Below are positions 1 through 9,601 of a DNA stretch of 64,000 bases, in pieces; position 1 is the stretch's first letter, and the number at the start of each line of letters is the position of its first letter. Source of the stretch: Chelydra serpentina (lineage: Eukaryota > Chordata > Testudines > Chelydridae). The stretch covers positions 26,627,501 to 26,691,500 of the forward strand of contig JBAIAC010000026.1 in assembly GCA_037349315.1 (NCBI GenBank), given 5' to 3'. Both the position numbers and the translations under genes were made by a program. The notes under the pieces are model-generated. The model did not search any database and was not told where the DNA came from. It saw only the letters and a program-made list of their open reading frames with translations.

Positions 1-1531
1 AATGCCATTCTCATTACTCAGAAATGGCTGAACCATTTTAACTCAAACTTTTACAAGATAAAGTACCACAAGTTGGAAATTTCATCCCAACCCTTGAAAG
101 TGAGAGAGAGTTAGAAGCAGCTGAAAGAGTCAGTTTAGAATGGAAATCCTTAGGCAAATCTAACTATTGATATCACTCTGTGAACATGCCCGGGGCCAGA
201 CTGGCAGCCTAGAGAACAAAGCCCACCATTTTTTTTAATCCACCCAATATTTCTCATGGTCCCATTGTGACAAAACATAATACAACTAATATGGCAATCA
301 ATTTAGCTCACCCCTTGCTCTAGGTCCCTAAGTGCAGCATTGTAATGCATAGCAAAATAGGACTGAGTTAAAGGTTCTGAGAGAAGTGATAGTTCTCTTG
401 CTTTGTGTATATTAGTTAGGAATTTAACATTGTTTTAGGGATTTAATTTGTGCAAGCCCATATTAGGCTTTCATCTGAATTTCTTTCTGTTCAATCATAC
501 GTTTATTTCCCTTGTTATTTTTACTATATTTTTCAAAACAGCTGTCTCATTAAGATAGCTTTTGGCCACCAATTTACCAAAATCCCTGCTGAGGATGCAA
601 TGTTTCTCAAGTAGGATGTAATTGTATGCACTATAAATGAAAGATTAGCATAATTTCATATTTCTTGTATGAGTATAGTTTGCTACTCTGAACAATGTAG
701 CTTAACATCTCCTATTCACTTAATTAATTGGCAGAATCGTCCATGCTATAACCCAGAAACTATTCTTGGACTCAAAATTACATAGCTTAATAAGATGAAC
801 TTTCCTTCCTCTCATATTATATCAAATATTATATTACCATATTATATCAAATGAAATGTCTCATCAAATCCAATGGTTGGATGGGTGACTCTTCACTGGC
901 AGAGGTGAAAAACTGATTCTCCCACACATTTAAACCACTGTATATGATTGACTTAAATGGAGTTACCCCTGGTTCACAGTGGTATATATGAGAGGATATT
1001 TATGTACTAGCTCCTGACTCTTCTTCACTTATGCATTAGATCTTCTTCTCTGCCCCTCATACTCCACATTTGTTATAGGTCAGAATCTCTTCCTAGTGTT
1101 TAGAGCACTAGAATGAGGGGGTCTATTTACTGTGGCAACTCATACACTGCAGGCATTTGGTCTACAATCTAGGGGGCGTGTCCAGCTGACAAGAACCCAT
1201 GATATGATTAGAGGCTTGTGCTCATTGAGGGCAAAGGGCTCATAGTAGCAAAGGTTGCTCCACAGCCATCATCATGGGCTCTGACCTCACTAGTACAATT
1301 CCTGCAAAGAGGAAGGATCTGCCTACATCATTCCTTCCTCTTATAGGACTAGTTCGGGAATAATAGCTGTTTCTGACTTGGAACTACATCAGCTTACGAA
1401 ATAGTACCGTTTCACATAAATGACTGACTTCAGACCAGAACACGCCCTCCCTGTGCGGCTGTCAAAATACCGATTTTACATAATGGTTTGGTAAGCAATT
1501 ATCTCTTTCCCTGGAGCCCAGCAGACAAAAC
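1..1531. other. No gene recognised
   Basis: AT-rich sequence with stop codons in all frames and no domain I recognise. The only local structure noted is an exact 14-bp direct repeat (atattatatcaaat) at 814-827 and 839-852. It could be intergenic or intronic. Confidence 0.6.
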
Positions 1532-1909
1532 ATTGAACTAGTGGTCACCAAATGAAATTAATAGGCAGCAGGTTTAAAACAAACAAAAAGAAGGATTTCT
1601 TCACACAACATACAGTCAATCTGTGGAACTCTTTGCCAGACGATGTTGTGAAGGCCAAGACTATAACACGGTTCAAAAAAGAACTAGATACATTCATGGA
1701 GAATAGGTCCATCAATGGCTATTAGCCAGGATGGTGTCCCTAACCTCTGTTTGCCAGAAGCTGGGAATGGACGACAGAGGACAGATCACTTGATGATTAC
1801 CTGTTCTGTTCATTCCTTCTGAAGCACCTGTCATTGGCCACTGTCGGAAGACAGGATACTGGACTAGGTAAATCATTGGTCTGACCCAGTATGGCCGTTC
1901 TTATGTTCA
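1532..1909 (+). mobile_element. CR1 LINE, 3'-end fragment
   Basis: A 5'-truncated CR1 copy. The first part corresponds to the end of the ORF2 product: the + strand reads a degraded tail around the motif LWNSLP followed by VVKAKT. The rest is 3' untranslated sequence ending in the signature cagtatggccgttcttatg at about 1891-1909. The same segment recurs at 15285-16057 on the plus strand and, reversed, at 49789-50307. CR1 elements are non-LTR retrotransposons that are usually 5' truncated, as here. No target duplication was found. Confidence 0.9.
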
Positions 1910-2190
1910 TATATTTCATGGAGTATTTCAACTGTAAATCTATAAGCAGGATGCTGATTAAATGTTACCCTCTAGAATGGCAGATATAAGTTGAGGAGTT
2001 CTATTGAAATGACTGACCTGTGAACATCAAGCTCTCCAACTCTGGTAGGGCCTGGTGCTGAATGCCACCAAGCATCTGAGATTCTAATTTAAGGCAGTGG
2101 AAGTTGTGAGCGATCAGCACATTTCAGAATTTCAACCACAGTAAGAATAAATATATTAGGAATACATTACATACAGTGTAGTTTTCGCGA

Positions 2191-2238
2191 CAAAGAGTCC
2201 TGTGGCACCTTATAGACTAACAGATGTATTGAAGCATT
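2191..2238. repeat. Short fragment of a dispersed repeat, possibly Penelope-like
   Basis: The block caaagagtcctgtggcacc followed by ttatagactaacagatgtattg matches a repeat I know as very common in turtle genomes. In complete copies this block is followed by a hairpin flanked by CTGANGA-like and GAAA-like segments. Here the copy stops before that part. Assignment to the Penelope-like elements is inference. Confidence 0.55.
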
Positions 2239-2523
2239 TATGAAACTTAGCAACCTCTTCCTTCTCCTTCCTCACTGAGTCAGCAGTGTGTCTATGAATT
2301 TCTGTTGAACTGTGTAGCAATCTGTATGGGACTTGGAGGGAGGAGTATGGGTTGCAGAAGGGAAGCATTTGGAGGAAGAAGTTACTCTGTTTTCACATGG
2401 CTAGAATGCCAGCAGCAGTTAATAGATTCTAAGGCCAAACAGGACTGTCATGATCAACAGAGCACACAGAACGTCCCCAAAATAGTTCCTACATCTTATC
2501 TTTTAGAAAAACATCGAAGCTTG

Positions 2524-2630
2524 ATTTTAAAAAGGGTTAAAAAAAGAATTAGATCAGTTCATGGAGGATAGGCCTATCAATGGCTATTAGCCAGGATGGA
2601 CAGGGATGGTTCCCTAGCCTCTGTTTGTTA
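2524..2630 (+). mobile_element. CR1 LINE fragment
   Basis: About 100 bp of CR1 3' region, with the shared string tcaatggctattagccaggatgg also present in the CR1 copies at 1.7 kb and 15.87 kb. It ends abruptly next to the MITE at 2649. It may be a separate insertion or a piece of the surrounding CR1 complex. Confidence 0.8.
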
Positions 2631-2648
2631 GTTCCTTCAACTTACTCA

Positions 2649-2862
2649 GGGTACGTCTACACTACCTGCCCGATTCGGTGGGTAGAGATCGATCTTCTGG
2701 GATCGATTTATCGCGTCTCATCTGGATGCACAGTCGACGGGGAAGCGAGCCTGCGCCGCGTGGACCCGAAGTAAGTAAACTTAGTTCGATCTAGGAAACG
2801 TCGACTTCAGCTACGCTATTCTCGTAGCTGAAGTTGTGTATCCTAGATCGATCCCCCAGCCC
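2649..2862. mobile_element. Harbinger-like MITE, 3-bp TCA duplication
   Basis: Starts gggtacgtctacactacc and ends in ...ccagccc. It is flanked by TCA at 2646-2648 and TCA at 2863-2865. The interior (atcgatcttctgggatcgat, then cgacttcagctacg...cgtagctgaagt) matches the larger MITE at 9308-9601, so both belong to one family. Relative to that copy it lacks the internal palindrome partner and a short stretch (gtgtgga-like) just before the right end. It has no coding capacity. PIF/Harbinger elements typically duplicate a 3-bp TWA target; TCA is a variant. Confidence 0.75.
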
Positions 2863-2865
2863 TCA

Positions 2866-3829
2866 GTTCCTTCAACCTTTGCTCACATGGCTTACATTCC
2901 ATCTCTTTGCTCATCTTTGTCGCTCACCTCTGGATCCTTTCCAGTTTCTCTACATCCTTTCTGGACATTGGTAACCAAAACTGAACACAGCTAACCAGTG
3001 CCGAGTAGAGTGGTAGTATCACCTCCCGTGACTTGCATGCTATGCCCCTGTTAATGTAACCTAAAATTGCATTTTCTTTTTTTCTTTTTTTTTTCAACAG
3101 CTTGGAATGAAAGGGATCAACTGTACAAAAAATCACAATGACTATCAATTATAATGATCAAAGTTACTTTAATGATTCTAAGTGGTGTTTTAGCTCTATC
3201 TTCCAAAGTATAGGCAAACCCACCCCGGCTTTGTGTCACCTGCAAACTTGATCAGTATGCTCTCTATACTTACATGCAGGTCATTTATAAAGAAGTTAAA
3301 CAACACCAGACCAAAAATAGATCCCTATGGAACCCCACTTGAGACCTTCCTCCAATCTGACATCATTCCATTAATAGTTATTCTTTGTTTGTGGTTGTTG
3401 AACCAATTATGTATCCACTTAATGGTAGTTCTGCCAAGCCTGCATTTCTCCAGCTTACTTATCAGAATGTCATGTGGTAAAGCCATGCTGGCTACTAGTG
3501 ATTACTGCTTCATCCTCCAGGTATTCACAAATTGAACGTTTTATACATTGCTTCAGTAGCTTCTCAGGCATCAAAGTCAGGCGGACTGATCTATAGTTCT
3601 TTGGCTGCTCCTTCCCCCCTTTTAAAAGATTGGCAGTACATTAGCCCTTACAGTCTACATTAGCCCACTCCTGTTATCCAGTTGTAAATATTATTGCTAG
3701 TGATGCCGAGATTTCTTCAGCTAATTCCGTCAGTGCCCTTGGGTGAATAGCATCTGGCCCCACTAATTTGAATCCATTCAATTAGGTCAGAAGATCTCTG
3801 ATGAGTTCTTTATTTATCCCAGTCTGCAT
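2866..3829 (-). mobile_element. CR1 LINE, reverse transcriptase region, ancient copy
   Basis: Read on the minus strand this is the 3' half of a CR1 ORF2. At 2924-3060 the minus-strand translation contains SREVILPLYSALV and KDVEKLERIQR, typical of the CR1 ORF2 C-terminal region. Near 3240 the minus strand reads FAGDTK where the catalytic FADD box of CR1 reverse transcriptases is expected, so one catalytic Asp is lost. A dispersed repeat interrupts it at 3100-3191. Frameshifts and stops are numerous, so it is a dead copy. Its upstream end abuts a second minus-strand CR1 fragment. Confidence 0.85.
3100..3191 (-). repeat. Repeat inserted in CR1; inverted partner at 7780-7869
   Basis: The minus strand of this segment aligns over about 90 bp, with few mismatches, to the plus strand at 7780-7869, including the exact block tgatcattataattgatagt. 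It splits the CR1 reading frame, so it looks like an insertion of an unnamed short repeat. A local inverted duplication is the alternative. Confidence 0.6.
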
Positions 3830-3844
3830 CCCTTCCCAGGACTG

Positions 3845-4440
3845 ATGTCACCCTAATAGCCCTATAATTACCTGAGTCATTCGATTTACCTTTTATTTAA
3901 AAATTGAAACATTAGCTTTCTTCTAGTCTTCTGAAACTTTTCCAGTGCTCAAAACTTATTGAAAATCAACATTAATAGTCCAGTTTGCTTCTCAGACAGC
4001 TCTTTTAAAACTCTTGGTTGCAAGATATCTGGACCTGATGATTTTAAAATATCTAACTCTAGTAGATTCATTTAACATCCTCCACAGGTACTAGTAGAAA
4101 GGGAAGAGTGTTATCACCCTAAACAGAACTGAATTATTTACTGAAAAGAACAGAAATATTTATAGAACACTTCTGTTGTCTCTGCTTTATTATTGATGAT
4201 TCTACCATTTCCATCTCTGGACCAACACTACTGTCCTTTTTGTTTATTGTCCTTAGTTCTGCTGAACATAGGATTTCTCCTTGTGTACTTTAGCTTCCTT
4301 TATCAATTTTCTATAATTCCTCATTTCTGATTTATATTCATTGCTATAAGCTTTCCCTTTCTTTCATTTGTTTCTATATATAGCCTCCACTTCCCCTCTA
4401 AACCAGCACAGCCTTCATCCTTAATTGTGGGATTTTTGCT
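3845..4440 (-). mobile_element. Second CR1-like LINE fragment, older subfamily
   Basis: The sequence here restarts at a CR1 ORF2 position already passed in the neighbouring fragment: the ctataattacctg...ttgaaacattagctttctt block at 3865-3930 corresponds to ctatagttctttgg...ttggcagtacattagcc at 3590-3640. It is therefore a different copy, also on the minus strand and of a more diverged, L3-like type. It extends through the region before the polymerase domain to about 4440 (attgtgggatttttgcttc). No open frame survives. Confidence 0.7.
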
Positions 4441-4789
4441 TCTCTGTGTACAGTTCTCTTACTATTTAGTTTTATAAGCATGGAGTCCTTTCATGTTATT
4501 ACCCAGTATGCAGTACACGAAGCATAGTGTCATCAGTCAGTCTACTGACACCTACAAAAAGGAACAAAGTGTGATTAATGGGCAAACAAGGCAGCACCTA
4601 GAGGCAAAGCAACAAAGCAGCATAGAGGGACTCTGACCACTGGGAAAGCTGGATTCCCAGACAAAAATCCTTGCACAAGCATAAAAGCAACAAATGAGTC
4701 TATATACAGAGCTGACCATGGGGACTGAAGTTGAGAAAATGAAGGTGAAGCTTATTTTTTACCTTATCACTGGGAAAAAGTGATGAGAA

Positions 4790-5612
4790 GTGACTGAGAC
4801 ACTGTTGCCAGGAATAATCCTCAACACACTGGAACCGTTGATAAAGGTGTTTGATGAGGACTGTGACCCCAGACAGAATGAGACTGTAGAGAGATTTTTT
4901 TTATTTTTTTTAAACCCCAAACCAAGAATCAAAGTGGAAATTGATACTTACATTAAACAGCTGAGAACTCTGGTATTAACATGCCACGTTAGAGACATTA
5001 AAGATTGCCTAATTAAAGGTAGAATAATTTGTGGGACATGTGATTCTAGATTTGGGAGAGATTGTTCAGAAAAACAGAACTCAGCCTAGAGAAATACCTC
5101 CAAATAGCAGGGCAGCTGCACTGTCCAGGGAAAGTATCAAAGCAACAACAGCCACTACTGCAGAACAAGTGCACAGGTTTAAGGTAAAGGAACCTAGAAA
5201 GGAAGACAGAGACAGACTGACTGAGAATGCAGACATCATGGTCCAGTGTATATATAGAGGAAAGCAACTCAAGAGGCCGCAGGAACAATACACAGCCTAT
5301 GGAAAATGATGGAAGAGGTATGAGAAACCGAACCACATTATGTCCCAATGCTGCAGCTATCTTATGAAGAAAAAAGCCACAGTACATACAGTTACTGAGG
5401 ATGTAAAAACTTCCAGTGAAAAGAAGGATCTGCAATGTGACTCTAGCAGATCCAAAAACACGCAATATGCACACATTGCAGAAGGCATCTGCCAGTCATT
5501 CAAATACAGTATTTGCAACCATGCTATTAGATCAATGACAAAATTAATTCCAACTGGATTGCAAAACCAGCTGCAATGTAATCCCAACAACACAGATAAG
5601 CAGAAATATTAG
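4790..5612 (+). pseudogene. gag: Gypsy-type gag pseudogene
   Basis: Gag is the capsid/nucleocapsid precursor of an LTR retrotransposon. The first segment (4790-5089) reads DPRQNETVERF, then IDTYIKQLRTL, then IKGRIICGT, which follows the capsid-domain pattern of vertebrate Gypsy gag proteins. A frameshift near 5035-5090 moves the reading to another frame. From there the 5031-5612 frame runs through a nucleocapsid-like part with VQCIYRGK and NHIMSQC. These look like decayed zinc-knuckle motifs: the second Cys of the first knuckle is Arg. A single TGA at 5307-5309 lies between them. With one frameshift and one stop it is clearly non-functional. Confidence 0.72.
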
Positions 5613-5670
5613 ACTGGAAAAATGAAGTTACAAATAGACCCCCCCCCCACACACACACACACAGCCTGTG

Positions 5671-6250
5671 AAACTATAGAAACACAGAGTTCCATTAGCT
5701 CTTGTGGAGTTGCTGAGGAAGGAATGGGAAAGCCTGCAAAGAAGAGGCATCATTACACTAGCTGAAGTTATCACAGAGTGGATAAACAGTCTAGTAGTGG
5801 TGAGAAAACATTCAGACTTATCTGATGCTCTGCGCTCAGCCAGTGGGCCATGGTACACTGTAGCAGGATTTTAAAAAAATCATCTCCAAAGAGGAATTTG
5901 AGCACAAGATTTCTTCCTCTGGGTATACACAAAGCAACGGGAAGGCAGAGTCAGAAGTAAAAAGAAACAAGAGACTGATGATAAAGACAGAACAGACTGG
6001 AAGGGATTCCTATCTGGCAATGCTGGAACATCGCAATACAATCTCTCAGGGACAGGGTCGAAGCCCAGCACAGAGACCGATAGGTTTGAAAACCAAGAGT
6101 TTGCTTCTCCTGAGGGGTAGTCTGCTTCAGTACAGCAGAGGAACAATGGATAGTACATAGAACACTTAAGATAATTCCAAGCTAAGCAGGCTGCCCTCTA
6201 CAGAAAGGGAACCAAGAACCTGAGGCCAGCATGTTTGGGTCCAAATATAA
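5671..6250 (+). pseudogene. pol: Gypsy-type pol pseudogene: RT start fused to integrase by deletion
   Basis: At 5671-5808 the + strand reads GIITLAEVITEW then VVVRK, the N-terminal approach to the reverse transcriptase palm of Gypsy elements. About 20-30 bases later (from about 5832) the sequence is integrase: a degraded DNGPxY box, in which the catalytic Asp position reads Ala/Ser (ASGPWY), then YTQSNGKAE, then YLAMLEHRNT and SPAQR. These blocks are normally 2 kb or more apart, so a large internal deletion has joined them. Integrase decays past 6200 and is then cut by the hAT element at 6327. Confidence 0.72.
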
Positions 6251-6326
6251 AATAGCCACGCCAAGCAATAGCAAAAGGCACTAGTCCAAACTGCAGTGGG
6301 ATGTGGGTCATATGAGGTAACTAGAG

Positions 6327-6994
6327 TAGGGTTGCCAACTTTCTACTTGCACAAAACCAAACACCCTGGCCCCTCCGCCCCTCCTCAGAGGCCCTGCCCT
6401 TGTCCTGCCCCTTCTTCAAGGGCCCACTCCAAACTCACTCCATCCACCCCTCCCTCTGTTGCTCACTCTCTCCACCCTCACTCACTTTCACCGGGCTGGC
6501 TCACGGGGTTGGGGTGTGGGAGGGGCTGAGGGTACCAGCTCTGGGGTGGGGCGAGAGATGAGGGATTTGCGGTGCATGAAGGGGCTCCAGGCTGGGGCTG
6601 AGGGTTTGGAGTACGGGAAGAGGCTCTGTGTTGAGGCAGTGGGCTGGGATGCGGGACGGTGTGAGGCTCCGGCTGGGGATGCAGGCTCATTTTTGTACAG
6701 TGGGATTTGGGCTGGGATTGAGGGGTTTGGCGGGCGGGAGGGGGATCAGGGCTGGCGCAGGGGGTTGGGGCACGGGAGGGGAGTCAAGGATGTAGGCTCT
6801 GTGTAGTGCTTAGGTCAAGCAGCTCCCGGAAGTAGCAGCATGTCCCTCTCCGGCTCCTACGCGGAGAGGCAGCTCTGCACGCTGCCCCATCTGCAGGCGC
6901 TGCCCCCGCAGCTCCCACTGGACACAGTTCTGCTGCACCGCCAGCCGAACTTTTAACGGCCCAGTCAGCGGAAACCAGACACCTTGCAACCCTA
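6327..6994. mobile_element. Non-autonomous hAT element, perfect 8-bp target duplication
   Basis: Terminal inverted repeats are tagggttgccaac at the left and ...ttgcaaccctA at the right. The flanking target duplication AACTAGAG is exact (6319-6326 and 6995-7002). An 8-bp duplication with a TAGGG...CCCTA terminus is typical of hAT transposons. The interior is GC-rich and built of degenerate G-rich repeats (ggctgggg, ggggttgggg) over 6500-6790, with no transposase. Open frames through it are a by-product of base composition. It sits inside the Gypsy pol remnant, so it is younger than that insertion. Confidence 0.88.
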
Positions 6995-7002
6995 AACTAG
7001 AG

Positions 7003-7290
7003 ACTGAGGATAGGAATGGAGAGGCAAATAAAAATGACTGCAGCATAGTGGCAGCCAGCCAGAACGCTAAGAAACCTGGGGCCAAACCCAGGACCAGCAG
7101 TATACAGAAAGAGCTTCAGCCATCAGCTGGTCTGGAGCAGACAGGTCAGAAGAAATGAGACACATGAGCAATTCAGAGAACCAACAAGGTATCAATGGAG
7201 GCAGCATCAGGGTGGAAGCAAGTCCCCCACCGACAGCAATAACAAAGATAGGAAGTGGGAGACTGGTTCAAAGACCAGCACACTTGAAGG
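7003..7290 (+). pseudogene. pol: 3' end of Gypsy pol after the hAT insertion
   Basis: Continuation of the Gypsy pol gene. Removing the hAT element and one target copy would bring 6326 next to 7003. The segment around 7245-7290 reads GSGRLVQRPAHLKD, resembling the basic SGRxxKxPxRF-type motif found at the C-terminus of Gypsy integrase proteins. Several stops and frame changes are present. Support is short motif similarity plus position just upstream of the polypurine-like tract and LTR. Confidence 0.5.
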
Positions 7291-7432
7291 ATGATGAGTC
7301 CTATGAGGTCACAGTAAGATGCAGTGAAGGCCATGTCCCTAGAGTGGGTTATGTACTAGTAACATCTGGCTCCCACAAGTCAGCAAATGCTTGCACATAA
7401 GACACAACAACAAAATTTGTTAAAAGGAAATA

Positions 7433-7771
7433 TGTAGCAACCCATATGGAACATAGAGGGAGGAGCCCAATGTGGCAGAAGGCACCAGGAAATCAGTCTC
7501 TGCATACTGCAGCTAACATTCCAGTCATGTATCACTGTAAATAATTGTACTAGGGCTGTCTTCAATAGTCAGATTTCATGGGGGAGATCAGATTTGATTG
7601 TCTGTGACACGTTTCCATGGCTGTGAATTTGGTATGGCCCTCTGCATAACACTTTAGTGTACTTTAGAAATCATACCCCATAGAGTGCATTACCCATTGT
7701 GTAGACAAGCCCTTAGTTTTAGAAGCATGGAGTCCTTTCATGTGGTTACCCAGCATGTAGTACATGAAACA
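7433..7771 (+). repeat. 3' LTR of the Gypsy relic, with a MITE inside
   Basis: Begins TGTAGCAACC directly after a purine-rich tract and ends ...catgaaaCA, giving the TG...CA boundaries of LTRs. Its last 59 bp match the 5' LTR remnant at 4466-4524. Upstream of that block the match is interrupted by a MITE at 7553-7712, which explains why the shared part starts exactly at a TTA. The 5' boundary at 7433 is inferred from TG and the polypurine tract. Confidence 0.55.
7553..7712. mobile_element. Small Harbinger-like MITE in the LTR
   Basis: The left end gggctgtcttcaatag and the inverted right end (minus strand gggcttgtctacacaatggg) are alignable inverted repeats. The right flank is TTA (7713-7715) and the left flank is CTA (7550-7552), a one-base-imperfect 3-bp duplication. 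It is about 160 bp, without coding capacity. Confidence 0.55.
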
Positions 7772-7779
7772 AACTAACA

Positions 7780-7869
7780 AAAACACCACTTAGAATCATT
7801 CAAGTATCTGTGATCATTATAATTGATAGTAATTGTGATTTTATGTACATTTAGTGCCTTTCATCCCAG
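7780..7869 (+). repeat. Unnamed repeat, inverted partner at 3100-3191
   Basis: About 90 bp homologous to the minus strand of 3100-3191. It lies directly after the 3' LTR and so belongs to the flank of the Gypsy insertion, not the element. Family unknown. Confidence 0.55.
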
Positions 7870-7940
7870 AGCTCTGATTCAGGCAGGCATTCGTAACTGA
7901 GCACCAGTCCAATGGGACTTAAGTGCACGCTTATGTGCTT

Positions 7941-8126
7941 TCATAGAATCATAGAATATCAGGGTTGGAAGGGACCTTAGGAAGTCATCTAGTCCAACCC
8001 CCTGCTCAAAGCAGGACCAATCCCCATTTTTTGCCCCATATCCCCAAATGGCCCCCTCAAGGATTGAACTCACAACCCTGGGTTTAGCAGGCCAATGCTC
8101 AAACCACTGAGCTATCCCTGCCCCCC
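7941..8126 (-). mobile_element. tRNA-derived SINE with CR1-type 3' tail
   Basis: On the minus strand the element starts near 8126 with a tRNA-like head: an A-box-like tagctcagtggtt segment and a B-box-like gttcaatcc (plus strand ggattgaac, about 8059-8067). It continues through a short body and ends in sequence nearly identical to the CR1 3' end at 19073-19165: ggtcctgctttgagcaggg, then ccttccaaccctg, then the ATTCTATGA repeats. This is the architecture of the turtle tRNA/CR1 SINEs, which rely on the LINE machinery recognising the shared tail. It is nearly full length; the plus-strand signature is tcatagaatcatagaat at 7941. Confidence 0.9.
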
Positions 8127-8980
8127 ACTCAGGACCTAGATGCTGAAGACTATTAGTACATTGTGTAGATGAATGAGGAATAAGTTATGTAGTAAATGAC
8201 TAATTACCTATATTTTTGAAAAAGAAGTTACTTTGCATCCCATGAGTCAAAAAGCAGCATAATGCTCCTTGACCTGTCTTGGTTACATTTTGGGTTTTGC
8301 GCCATCTATTCCGCAAACTGTAACACAGTATTGAATTAACATTAACGGGTCACACGAGTTGTTAGGAATTGCAGGGGCCAACGAGGAAGGTGGCAAGCAT
8401 TACATTAGTTCAAGTGGCTGCAACTTTATTATAAACAAATGGAAATAGCAAAGCAAGATTCAACATCTAAACGGAGCCAACCAAGAAGAGCAGGGGAATG
8501 GCCACTCTAACCAGTCTGTAGTCTGATGCCTCTATTTGCTGTTCAAATCTAAAACAGCCTAACTGTGAAGGCCTAACGAACCTGACTGTCCTAGGCAGGT
8601 CAAGCGGCATAGGGAGGGAAAAGTTCCTGTGCTCTCCTAAATGCAAGGGCTACAATTTTACTAACTGCAAATCTGAAGAAATACTGGGCAGAATCTGTCC
8701 CCTAAGTGAATTGGCTTTTCTCACTCGGGCAGTCCCACAGACTGTGACGGGACATCTCTCAGGAAGAAGGGCTCTTGCATTAAAAAGAATTAGGCTAGAA
8801 ATTCCAAAGGAAGTTGGGGCACAAATGCCCTGGAAAAGATCATCACTTACGCTAAGACACCTTTCTGCTGCCAGAGGAAAAGCATTTAAGCCCATTCTTC
8901 CAAGGTATTTCAATGGGAATTAGGTACTTAAATACCTTTGGGCCTTCGGCTTTTACTAGGAGTTCAGGCAACTAATTCCC
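8127..8980. other. No gene recognised
   Basis: No coding region or element with clear ends. At about 8908-8938 the phrase tttcaatgggaattaggtac resembles an old dispersed repeat seen in degenerate form elsewhere in the window (12.36 kb, 55.1 kb). Confidence 0.5.
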
Positions 8981-8983
8981 TTA

Positions 8984-9180
8984 GGGTTTGTCTACACTGT
9001 TTCTACCCAAGGCACCAAGTCACAGAGCCTGGGTCAGCTGAAGTGCAGTGCAGTGCAGTGCAGATGTTTGTGTTTGAGCTGGAGCCTGGGCCAGGCTCCA
9101 GCCCAAGTCTAAAAATCTACGCTGTAATTTTATAGCCCCACAGTCCAAGCCAGCTGACTTGGGCCAGTGTAGACATAACC
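8984..9180. mobile_element. Harbinger-like MITE, TTA duplication
   Basis: Inverted termini gggtttgtctacactg and ...cagtgtagacataacc are flanked by exact TTA at 8981-8983 and 9181-9183. Length is 197 bp. The interior has a gcagt pentamer array (about 9043-9062) and an inverted repeat in ggagcctgggccaggctcc (about 9080-9098). A 3-bp TTA target and GGG(T)NTGTCTACAC ends fit PIF/Harbinger non-autonomous elements. Confidence 0.85.
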
Positions 9181-9307
9181 TTAGACTCCTTTGAAAATCC
9201 AAACTAAATCCTCAAGAGAGACAAAGAGGAGGAGGACACTGTATAAACAAAACTATGTTTCCTTGGAAGAGTACTGAGTTGAAGCACTGAATAAAGCTAC
9301 ACACTTA

Positions 9308-9601
9308 GGGTACGTCTATACTTACCTCCGGGTTCGGCGGTAAGCAATCGATCTTCTGGGATTGATTTATCGCGTCTTGTCTAGACGCGATAAATCGATC
9401 CCAGAAGTGCTCGCCGTCGATACCGGTACTCCTGCTCCGCGAGAGGAGTACGCAGAATCGACGGGGGAGCCTGCCTGCCGCGTGTGGACCCGCGGTAAGT
9501 ACCTTTTAGTTCGACTAAGATACTTCGACTTCAGCTACGTTATTCACATAGCTGAAGTTGCGTATCTTAGTTCGAACTGGGGGGTTAGTGTGGACCAGCC
9601 C
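9308..9601. mobile_element. Hairpin-rich Harbinger-like MITE, TTA duplication
   Basis: Starts gggtacgtctatac and ends ...gtgtggaccagccc, flanked by TTA at 9305-9307 and 9602-9604. It contains three hairpins. The long one has arms at about 9352-9376 and 9382-9406 (cttctgggattgatttatcg against its near-perfect complement). A shorter one is actcctgctccgcgagaggagt. The third is cgacttcagctac...tagctgaagt. The related but shorter copy at 2649-2862 lacks part of the long hairpin. No coding potential despite an open frame across it. Confidence 0.85.

Larger units (their letters stand above)
4466..7771 (+). mobile_element. Gypsy-type LTR retrotransposon relic with nested insertions
   Basis: The order is a remnant of the 5' LTR end (4466-4524), gag (4790-5612), a short piece of reverse transcriptase joined to integrase (5671-6250), a hAT insertion (6327-6994), the 3' end of pol (7003-7290), and the 3' LTR (7433-7771) with a MITE in it. 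The 5' and 3' LTR copies share 59 bp (4466-4524 and 7713-7771). A purine-rich tract (taaaaggaaa) lies just before 7433. Most of pol (protease, reverse transcriptase core, RNase H, integrase N-terminus) is deleted. No target duplication could be tested because the 5' LTR start is lost. Confidence 0.75.

Noticed and set aside
5046..5474. 142-codon minus-strand open frame
   Set aside because: It is antisense to the gag pseudogene and has no motif of its own.
6459..7085. Glycine-rich and proline-rich frames
   Set aside because: They are translations of the G-rich repeats in a non-autonomous hAT element.
8050..8126. Possible tRNA gene on the minus strand (A-box and B-box)
   Set aside because: It continues directly into a CR1-type tail ending in ATTCTATG repeats, so it is the head of a SINE.
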